Shown here in pieces: positions 1 through 8,348 of a stretch of DNA of 24,876 bases. How positions within the stretch are numbered: the stretch's first letter is position 1; every line of letters begins with the position of its first letter. Source of the DNA: Isotricha intestinalis (Eukaryota; Ciliophora; Litostomatea; Vestibuliferida; Isotrichidae); contig JAJJLU010000651.1 in the NCBI GenBank assembly GCA_023807065.1, positions 1-24,876 of the forward strand, in the 5' to 3' direction. Under the pieces are notes generated by a model. That model was not told where the DNA came from. It saw only the letters and a list, made by a program, of their open reading frames with translations, and searched no databases. Made by a program: the position numbers and the translations under genes.

Positions 1-41
1 CCCAATCCCCAATCCCCAATCCCCAATCCCCAATCCCCAAT
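1..41. repeat. Telomeric repeat array, C-strand (CCCCAAT)n
   Basis: Five complete CCCCAAT units preceded by a partial CCCAAT sit at the very start of the window and stop abruptly at base 41, where AT-rich unique DNA begins. A C-rich strand running 5' to 3' into the chromosome is the orientation expected at a left chromosome end. The G-strand unit is ATTGGGG, which is the ciliate TTGGGG unit with one extra A. It marks the window start as a natural macronuclear chromosome end, not an assembly cut. Confidence 0.95.
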
Positions 42-154
42 AATTATTTTTTAATTTATAATAATAAAATAAAAAGTTTGTGTTTTTAATCATATAATTT
101 TTTATCAATTTAATTAATTATTATATTTTACGAAATTTAAATTATTAATATTAA
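42..154 (+). promoter_or_regulatory. Subtelomeric leader and promoter of the PI3K gene
   Basis: Only 113 bases of very AT-rich DNA lie between the last telomere unit and the first start codon, so promoter and 5' UTR must fit here. No long open frame and no recognisable promoter element is visible. Such short subtelomeres are known from ciliate macronuclear chromosomes. Assignment as promoter is by position only. Confidence 0.5.
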
Positions 155-3100
155 ATGAGAAAAAATACAGATTTAGAAGAAAAAGTATTTTTTCTTTAAT
201 TAATACATTTTAATAAAAATATAGGAATTAAATGAACTTCATTATTATATTCCATGTTATGATATATTAAATAATGAAATATATTTCACAGATTTTTTTA
301 CTGAAGAAATAATTACAAAACCAAAAGAAATAAAAACCCAAATTTCTCAAATAATAAATCAAAGATTAAATATAATCAAATCAAAAGATGCAAAAAATGA
401 AATAGATACAACAATAAAAAATAATCAATTAACAGAACAAGAAAAGAAATTAATAGAAAGGGAAACAATAGAGAAAAAAAGTCTTTTAAGATTTCAATTA
501 AATTGGAAAAAAATGAAAATATTATCAGGATTTAATAATAATCATTTTATTAATAAAAATTTTGTAGAATATTTTAAAAGACCATTTTATAGTAGATTTT
601 TAATAGCTCAAAATTTACAATTATATTCTTTTAATTCTTGTAGTCCTTTACCAAATGCAATTGCAAATTATTTATATGTTCCTGTTATAATAGAATATCA
701 TTTAGATAGTTTAATTGATACAAAATATGATAAAAATTATTTAATTGAAGAAAAGGATAATACTGATATAATCAATTTAGCTTTAAATCAAATTAAAAAA
801 GATTTTATTAGTTTAACTAAAATTATTAAAATTTCTTTTTTTTATGTTGTTGATACTTTAATAAAAGATTCAATAAAATCTTTTGAAGATAAATTAGATA
901 TTTTAGAAGAAAAATATAATAATTGGGGAAATGAAGAAGAAGATTTAAATAATTCAAATGATAATTTAAATGAAGAAATAAATACAAAGTTAGGAGAAAA
1001 ATGTTTAGAATTAATAAAAAAATTTAGAGAAAATTTTTATAATCATTTTAGAGATAAATCATATAAATTTATTTTAAAAGTTGCAGAAAATGAAGAATAT
1101 TTATATGGAGATTATACTTTAGGTTCATACAATTTTGTAAGAGATCAAGTTAGACAATATGAATATATTAAATTAATATTAAAATCAATTCCTTTTTATA
1201 AAGTACAACCTCCTTTATTTTCCTTTCCTCCAATATTAACTTTCATTAAAAAAAATGCAAATTATATTAATTTATTTGATAATTATATTAAATTATATCC
1301 TGAAAGAGAAATTATTTATAGATTATTTCCTCCTGATAAAATACAAATTAATAGATACATTCATAAAAAATATAAAAGAAAAGAATATTTGTGTAAATTT
1401 ACTGAAAGTGGTGATTGTGATTTTCCTTTAAGTTTAAAAATAGAAAAATTAAATAATATATTTCAATTTAAAAATTGGTTAGATGATGAAATTTATAATA
1501 AAAATGAATTAGTTCTTCCTTATTTTAATCCTTTAAAAAAATTACAAATTAAAACTAAAGGAAAAATAGCTAAATTTTGTAATTCAATTAAAGAACTTTT
1601 TTCTTGGAAAAAAGAAGAAGAAAATCAAATTAATAAAGAAAAGGAAAAAGAAAATGAAAAGGAAATTTTTGATAAATTAATTTCAAAACATGAAAGAAAA
1701 AAAAAGGATAATAAAGAAATAGAAAATAAAATAAATAACTTAGAAATAAAATCTTATTTTGAATATGAAAAATATCTTTTAGAAAATAAATCAGTGAACA
1801 CAAATAATATATATAATGAAATAATAAACAAAATGTCATCAAAAGAAAATAATAATATAAAAGATTTAGATTTTGAAAATGATGAAAAAAAAAAGAATAA
1901 AATAAATTTAAACGAAAAAGCAATTTTTTCCAAATTTAAAAAATTTAAATTATTAAAACATCCTGAATCACTCCCAATTCCAATATTTATAAGAATAAAA
2001 ATATATATATTATATGGTTCATATACTTTAAAAAAATTTTCAACTGAACCATTTATATTATCAGATAATATTTTAATAAATGAAAAAATAATATTTGACA
2101 CAAAAAATTGTTTAATATCTCATTTACCTTATGAAACAAGAATAGGAATAACAATAAAGGCATATGATAATAAAATAGATAAAAAATTTGTTTTTGGTTC
2201 TTGTCAAATTCCTTTATATAATGAAAATGGAGAAATGAAAAGTGGAAATTTGACTTATGAAGTTTGGCCTAATGTTAAAATTTTTCCTAGAATTAATTGT
2301 AATACTCCTTTTTCTTTTAAATTTAAAAAAAAATTAAATTATGAAGGTAATTTAATTTTAGAAAATGAAAATGATTACGAGAATAAAGAAATCATTGATA
2401 ATTTAAAAAAACATAAAGATAAAATTTCTTATGATTTTATTGAAATGTTAAATATTTCAAATGAAGAAAAAAAATTTGAAGAATGAAGAAATTAAAGAAA
2501 GAGAATATAAAGTATTAAAAAAGAAAAATGATAAAAATTACTTTGATGGTGAAGAAGAAATATTAAATTTAAGTGATTTAATGAATTTGAATAAAAATTA
2601 TGAAGAATTAGATGAAAATAAAATTGAATATATAAAAGATAAAAGTTTATATCCAACAATAACATTAAATTTTCCAACATTTTCATCTCCATTAATTCAT
2701 ACTATAAAATCACCAGAATCATATCGTCATTTTTTAGAAATTCAATATAAACATTCAAAAAGTGAAAACGATGAAAATGACTTTGATGAAATAAGAAAAT
2801 TATTTGGAAATTCTCAAAAAGAAATAAAATATATAATAAAAGAATTAAACACTCCTCTAAAAAAAAATAGTAACAATACCCATAATAACATAAATAATAA
2901 TAATAATAATAATAAATATCCAACAGATATTTGGATATACTTAAAAAAAACATTACCTCAAATAATACAAATATTAAAAAAAGATCCTTTAGAAAAATTA
3001 GAAAAAGACCAAATAACAGCTATATTAATATGTAGAGATTATATATCAACAATACCATCAGCATTAGAATTATTTTTAAGAGCAATAGATTGGAAAAATC

Positions 3101-4542
3101 CATTTGAAGTTTCAATAGCACATTTATATATAAATAAATGGACTCCAATAAATGGAGAAGATGCAGTATCATTATTAGATGCAAGATTTCCTGATATTAA
3201 AATAAGGGAATATTCAATTAATAGATTAAGAGAAGTCCCTGATGAAACTATTTCTTGTTATATGTTAATTTTATGCCAATGTTTAATTTATGAAAATTTT
3301 ATCATTAATCCTTTAAGTGATTTCTTAATAGAAAGAAGTTTATTAAATCCTAAATTAATTGGTTCTTCTTTTATTTGGAATAATAGAATTAATAGAGCTA
3401 ATCCTTTATTTTCAGAAAGGCTTACTGCTTATTTATTAATGATATTTACTATTAGTGGAAGTAAATTTTTAAAAAATAATTTCGAAGCTGTTAAATTAAA
3501 TTTTTATATGGAATTAATGACATATAATTCTAAAGAAGTATATAAAAATTCTCCTAAAGAAAGTAAAAAGTTAAATGCTGGAAATTCAGTAATAGAAAGT
3601 TTAAAATATTTTAATAAAAGTTTATTTTCGAAAAAAAAATTTACATTACCAATAGATCCAACTTTTTTAGGAATTAAATTTACAAATGATACAATAGTAT
3701 TTAATTCAAAAATGGTTCCAGCATTATTACATTTTTATTCGAGAGAGCCAGAATATATAAAAAAAGTAATATATAAAATAGGAGATGATTTAAGACAAGA
3801 TGTATTAACAATTCAAATGTTAAAATTAATGGATAAATTATGGTTAAATAATAATTTAGATTTAAAATTAATAACATATAAAGTATGTCCAACAGAAATA
3901 AATGCAGGATATATAGAATGTGTAAATGAAGCAAAAGAATTAGCAGAATTACAAAATAAAAGTGGAGTTGATGGTGCTTTAGATAGGGAATTAATAATAA
4001 AATATTTAAGATTAAATTCATCAAATATGGATCAATTAAATAATAAAACTGATAATTTTATTAAAAGTTTATGTGGTTATTGTGTTGCTACTTGTGTTTT
4101 AGGAGTCGCTGATAGACATTCTAGTAATGTTATGATTAAGAAAAATGGCATTTTTCTTCATATAGATTATGGTCATATTTTAGGAAATTTTAAATATAAA
4201 TTTGGAATTAAAAGAGAAAGAAGCATATTTTTATTAACTCCTGAAATGGCTAATGTTTATATTAATGATAAAAAAGAAGAATTGTTTAAAAAAATGTGTG
4301 TTAAAGCTTTTAATATTTTAAGAAAAAATGCTAGTAAATTAATGAATGCTTTTATTATTATGAGTACTGCTGGAATGCCAGAATTTTTTGGAATTTGTGA
4401 TATTGTTTATATGAAGAATATGCTTGTTTTAGATAAACCCAATGATGAATATGCTGGAAATTATTTTATTAAACAAATTAGAAAATGTAAAAATGAGAAG
4501 TTTAGACAAATTGATAATATTATTCATAATATTAAACAATGA
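155..4542 (+). CDS. Class I-type phosphoinositide 3-kinase catalytic subunit (one intron, one frame break)
   Basis: Predicted lipid kinase making PtdIns(3,4,5)P3 at membranes. It starts at ATG 155; a ten-codon first exon (155-184) is spliced over 185-224 into a frame open to 2486, which contains no earlier ATG in exon 2. The second frame runs to TGA 4540-4542. Domains in order: Ras-binding-like segment with EEYLYGDYTLG (about 1090-1125); C2 domain with VWPN (about 1970-2300), whose last strand TLNFPTFSSPL lies in the second frame (about 2665-2700); helical PIK domain (about 2920-3490); kinase domain (about 3660-4530) with KIGDDLRQD, catalytic ADRHSSN (about 4110-4130), DYG and activation loop KFGIKRER. 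The basic KFGxKRER loop is the class I signature for PtdIns(4,5)P2; class III lacks it. The A before DRH replaces the usual G. Because the C2 domain spans the break near 2467-2486, both frames belong to one gene of roughly 1,450 codons. Confidence 0.9.
185..224 (+). other. Spliceosomal intron, 40 nt, phase 0
   Basis: GTATTTTTTC opens and AATATAG closes a 40-base stretch that is richer in T than the flanks and contains in-frame stops. Removing it joins ATG-initiated exon 1 (MRKNTDLEEK) directly to ELNELHYYIPCYD and the long PI3K frame, which otherwise has no in-frame ATG before 513 despite being open from 225. Size and GT-AG borders fit ciliate introns. Confidence 0.82.
2452..2488 (+). other. 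Frame break in PI3K (+1) at an A8 run
   Basis: The two PI3K frames overlap only between 2452 and 2486. The overlap holds eight A residues (2467-2474); one A fewer would fuse the frames without a stop. It lies in a charged low-complexity insert within the C2 domain. No short GT-AG intron of the required length (1 modulo 3) is convincing: a 55-nt candidate, 2447-2501, exists but has no T-rich tract. Possible causes are a homopolymer error, slippage or frameshifting, or a real mutation. Confidence 0.75.
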
Positions 4543-5258
4543 AAAATAAAATTTTTTGGATTTTTAAGGTTAATTTATAGAAATTTTTATTTTTTTGGAG
4601 TTTTTTTGAACAGTTAAAATATTAAAATTTATTATTATTATGTATTAACTGAATGTTAATTATTCTTTTTAATGAATGAAGTATAGTAATTTTAATTATT
4701 GAAAATAAAAATTCTCAATATTACTAGAAATTATTTTTTAAAGATTTTGAAAAAATCATATCTTTCATTTTGATATATTCCATCTTTTTTTCATTTCTTT
4801 GATTTTTTTTTTAAAAGAACCAATTGAATGAGTAGATAATTATGAGTTTTTCTTTTTTTTTTGATTTTTAGTTGAAAAAATAGGAAATAATCATGAAAAG
4901 AAAATTAATCATTCAATCTATATTTTCACGTAATTAAAAATATTTTTAAAAAAAGAACAAATATTTGTGATAATATTTTAAAACTTTAAAAATAAAGTTT
5001 AATTGAAAATAAAATTTTTTAACTCAATCTCCAAATAAAGAAAATAAAATGTTAGATATTAAACTATTAACAATAATTTATATGGTAAATTGTTTAGGAA
5101 TTCTTTTAACATATTCTGAAATAAATATTATCAAAATCCTGAAATAAATTCATTATTTCTTATTTTTAAAAACATTTTTCAAGAATTAATTAAGATAAAA
5201 AATATAAAATAAAAAAATAAATGCTTCTGATTTAAAAAGGATGAAAAAAAAACATTAA
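4543..5258. other. Intergenic DNA between PI3K and the kinase pseudogene
   Basis: About 700 bases of A/T homopolymer-rich sequence with no reading frame that resembles a protein. The right part, from roughly 5040, may hold unrecognisable decayed N-terminal sequence of the following kinase remnant. I see no RNA gene or repeat array here. Confidence 0.6.
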
Positions 5259-5800
5259 AATTTTGAAAGAATAGGTAATGGAACTTATGGAAATATATAT
5301 AAAATGCTCAAATCAAAGAAACAAAAATATAATATTACAATTAAATAAAATGAATAAACAAGATACAATAATTCAATGATATCTCATAAATTATGAATAT
5401 AATTCAAACCGAAAATAGTATTTAAGTTAAAGAAATAATTAATACTAAAGATTATTTTTATATAATAATGGAATTATGTTAATATAAATTAACAATTTAT
5501 TATGAAAAGAAAAACTCCAATTTCTATTAATGAAATAAGAGAAGTATTAATTCATTTAAATATAAGTTTTAAAATAATGGAAAAAAAATATCACATAGAG
5601 ATTTAAAATAAAAATAATATTTTAAGATCTTTAGATAAATTGGATAAATGTTTAATTAAATTATCTGATTATGGTTGAAATATATTTTTAGTCAATTTAA
5701 CACTAAATCAATTAAAGGAACTCATTTAATGAAATTTTAATGGAGAAAATATTAAATCTAGAGCTGAGCTTTTTAGAATAGGATTTTTTTTGTTAAATAA
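5259..5800 (+). pseudogene. Decayed serine/threonine protein kinase
   Basis: Kinase subdomains occur in the correct order and spacing on the plus strand but in shifting frames with stops between them. They are: glycine loop ERIGNGTYGNIYK (5265-5303); the hinge segment VKEIINTKDYFYIIMELC (5426-5479); EIREVLIHLNISFKIMEKK before the catalytic loop; HRDLK (5594-5608) followed after a shift by NNIL; KLSDYG (5658-5675, the DFG motif) followed at once by TGA; FSQFNTKSIKGT (5687-5722), the activation-loop end; and KSRAELFRIGFF (5754-5789), matching the usual ADLWSLGVIL region. The sequence style resembles the many ciliate kinases with a short N-IL loop. Several TAA/TGA stops and at least four frame changes make it a non-functional copy. 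The helical C-lobe end is not recognisable. Confidence 0.85.
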
Positions 5801-5971
5801 AATTCAAATATTTTGTATTATTACTTTAATTGTTGTACAATAATATCAAAAATAATTAAAAATAAAAATTCTTAAATATGATTAAATATATAAAATTAAT
5901 AATATTAATAAATTAATTAAATCAAATGTTGTAAACAATAGTAAATAATAATTCGATTTCTTATTATTCAT

Positions 5972-6384
5972 TTAAAATAAAAAAATTAAAAAAATAGCAA
6001 ATAAAGTAGTTTTTAGTCCAAAAGCTCCAGAAGAACCAGAACCAGAACCAGAATCAGTAGTAGAAGCAGCAGTACATTTACCAGTAACAGCAGCTGTGAA
6101 ATTACAACCTGCTACGGGAGTGCAAGCAGTTTTATCGGTATCGAGAAAGCAAGATGTTGCTTTTGCTGTACATGTAGCGGGAGATACAGTACCTCATAAG
6201 TACAATCAGTTGTTCCCTCTTTACAAGTTGAACCTTCGACTGTGCAAGTAGCTAATGTACAGGAAGCTGCAGTTCCTGTTGTCCATTTACAATCACCTTT
6301 GCAATCTGATTCTTCTTTTGTTGAACAATCATCATAAATAGTTAAAATAATTAAAGATAATGTAATATAAATTGAAAATTTCAT
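5972..6384 (-). CDS. Cys/Thr/Ala-rich GPI-type surface protein, one frame break
   Basis: The start at 6384 gives a signal peptide (MKFSIYITLSLIILTIYDDC) and then Cys-rich modules such as GDCKWTTGTAASC and TCKEGTTDC. After a break at about 6193-6203 a second frame continues with SPATCTAKATSC, AGCNFTAAVTGKC, a Ser/Gly linker (SGSGSGSSGA) and a hydrophobic tail, FAIFLIFLF, ending at TAA 5972-5974. Signal peptide, Cys modules, small-residue linker and a terminal hydrophobic tail with no charged residues after it are the plan of GPI-anchored surface antigens, like ciliate immobilisation antigens. G+C is far above all neighbouring genes. Taken alone, the first frame would end at 6112 without anchor. 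Family membership is inferred from architecture only; a decayed copy is possible. Confidence 0.72.
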
Positions 6385-6604
6385 TTTTTTAATTTGTTTT
6401 TATTAATTTATTTTTCGTTGTCTGTCATTAGGATATTAAATTATAATAATATAAATTAATACTGTTTTAAATGGTTATCTTATTAATCTTTTTATTCCAT
6501 ATAAAACTATATTTTAAAAAAAATAAATAATAATATTAGACATATTATCAACGATAGAAATTAAAAATAATATATATAAACTTTTTAATTCTAAATTTAA
6601 AAAA

Positions 6605-7891
6605 ATGTCTTATAATATTATATTAATAATATTATTCTTTCAAATCTATTCTCAAATAATATTGCAATATAAAAAAGAAATAAAAAATTTAAAAAATCCA
6701 AATGAAATAGCTTTAAACATTGCAGAAACAGAATATTATATAAATATAGAAATTGGAACACCTCCTCAATTAATAAAAGCAAATGTGGAATTTTCTAAAT
6801 ATATATTTTATGTTTCAGGAGATAAAAATTACCAAGTATATAATCCAAATATTTCTTCTTCATATAAATTAAATTCAACAAATGTAGAAAAAATAAGTTA
6901 TAATAATTTTAATAGTGGTTTAATTGTAAATGAAACATTACATTTAAATAATAATAATAAGAAAATTAATAAAATGAAAATAGAAGATTTTCCATTTCTT
7001 TTATCTGGAAATTTAATTTCAAATAATTCAAAAATGTTTTCTTGTGGTTTTGGTTTAGGAATTCCTTCTTTTTATAGGAAAAACTATATTAATTTTATTA
7101 AAAATTTATACACTAAAAATATTATCGATTCTTATTCTTTTTTTTTTAATCAAATAAATGAAAATGAAGGAGAAATTATTATTGGTCATTTTCCTCATGA
7201 ATATTATCCTAAAAAATTTAAATTTAAAAAGTATGAAATTTCATATATAACAATAACTACTTATTTTCATTTTTGGAATTGTATTTTTGAATCTATAATT
7301 TCTGATAATATAACTTTTTATAAAGAACATATGGTTTTATTAGATTTTAATCTTGAAGGTCTAATTATTGGAAAAAAATATTTTGATTTTGTTAGAAAAG
7401 ATTTTTTTCAAGTTTTAATAGAAAAAAAAATTTGTTTTGAAAAATTTATTAATGATTATAATTATTTTTATTGTGAAAAAAATAAAAATATTGATTTTAC
7501 AAAATTTAAAAATGTTAGTTTAGTTAGTAAAGAATTTAATGAAACTTTTAATTTTAATTATACTGATTTATTCAAAGAAAAAGGAGATTATATTTTTTTT
7601 ATGATTTTTTGTAATACTTATTCTTTTAACAGAATTGTTTTGGGAAGAATTTTTTTTGAAAAATATCAATTAGGTTTTAATTATGATAAAAAAGTTATTT
7701 TACTTTATAAAGATGATTTAGATAAAATTAATAAAGACAAAAATTATTTATTTTCTATTTTTTTGATTTGTATTCTTTTAATTATTTTTTTTATTGTCTT
7801 AAGATTTTATTTTAAGTATTTTAAAATAAAGAAAAAAATATATGTTACTGAATTAGAAGATAATATAAAATTATCAGAAAAAATATTATAA
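6605..7891 (+). CDS. Catalytically dead pepsin-like (A1) membrane protein
   Basis: The protein (428 aa) has an N-terminal signal peptide (about 1-20), a pepsin-fold body and one C-terminal transmembrane helix (about 381-403) with a basic cytosolic tail. Family landmarks: YYINIEIGTPPQ (44-55), GFGLGIPSFY, NIIDSYSFFF, GEIIIGHFP (189-197), and IVLGRIFFEKYQLGFNYD (344-361). However, the first active-site motif, normally FDTGS, reads VEFSK (61-65, E62 in place of Asp), and the second, normally DTGT, reads DFNL (247-250). The Asp of the late ILGDxFL motif is Arg (R348). Two DTG triads are required for catalysis, so this is almost certainly a non-proteolytic membrane pseudoenzyme. It may act as a receptor or binding protein at the surface or in vacuoles; that role is speculation. 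Start chosen because it gives the signal peptide. Confidence 0.85.
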   Translation: MSYNIILIILFFQIYSQIILQYKKEIKNLKNPNEIALNIAETEYYINIEIGTPPQLIKANVEFSKYIFYVSGDKNYQVYNPNISSSYKLNSTNVEKISYNNFNSGLIVNETLHLNNNNKKINKMKIEDFPFLLSGNLISNNSKMFSCGFGLGIPSFYRKNYINFIKNLYTKNIIDSYSFFFNQINENEGEIIIGHFPHEYYPKKFKFKKYEISYITITTYFHFWNCIFESIISDNITFYKEHMVLLDFNLEGLIIGKKYFDFVRKDFFQVLIEKKICFEKFINDYNYFYCEKNKNIDFTKFKNVSLVSKEFNETFNFNYTDLFKEKGDYIFFMIFCNTYSFNRIVLGRIFFEKYQLGFNYDKKVILLYKDDLDKINKDKNYLFSIFLICILLIIFFIVLRFYFKYFKIKKKIYVTELEDNIKLSEKIL

Positions 7892-8348
7892 AAGTTAATT
7901 TTAATAATGAATGTTTAAATAAAATAATTAATAATTATTTATTAAAAATTATAATATAAATCATTATAAAAATTAATTTTAAGGATAATAATTATTTTTA
8001 TTGTAATAAAAATTTATTAATTATAAATTTTCATAAATTAAAAAAGTAAAAAAATGTTTAGTTAAATGATTGAATGTTCTGAAATGAAAAGTTTAAATGG
8101 AATAAAACAAATATATTAAAAGGATTAAAAAATCAACTAAAAATATATTTAATTCCTCAATTTTTAATTTCTTCTCAATTCTTTATAAAAAGAAAACTGG
8201 TTGTTAAATAAAAAATAATAAAATTTTGATTAAATGATAAATCAATTTTAAATAATTGTTTTTAAATTTTTTTAAAAAAATTGATTTTCTATAAATAAAA
8301 AATATAAAAATATATATGATAACAATGTTCAAAAATGAAAAAAAATTT
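7892..8348. other. Intergenic DNA between convergent protease-like and USP genes
   Basis: A 457-base AT-rich spacer between the 3' ends of two convergent genes. No credible reading frame. Around 7985-8010 a 17-base match, ataattatttttattgt, to the upstream gene (about 7455-7475) hints at a decayed partial duplicate, but the rest does not align convincingly. Confidence 0.55.

Noticed and set aside
1630..1923. Minus-strand open frame of 97 codons opposite PI3K, rich in Phe/Leu/Tyr
   Set aside because: It is the antisense of Lys/Glu/Asn-rich coding sequence; such Phe/Leu-rich frames appear opposite every A-rich gene here and show no domain.
2447..2501. A 55-nt GT-AG intron to explain the PI3K frame change
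   Set aside because: Length is right modulo 3, but the segment lacks the T-rich character of the 185-224 intron and reads like coding sequence; kept only as an alternative.
2880..2914. AAT-repeat microsatellite inside PI3K
   Set aside because: It is an ordinary Asn tract, as found in most genes of this window; not worth a separate feature.
6112..6384. Complete 90-aa protein ending HLAFSIPIKLLALP
   Set aside because: After residue about 63 the composition changes from Cys/Thr-rich to unrelated sequence, while the Cys pattern continues in another frame; the tail is a frameshift product.
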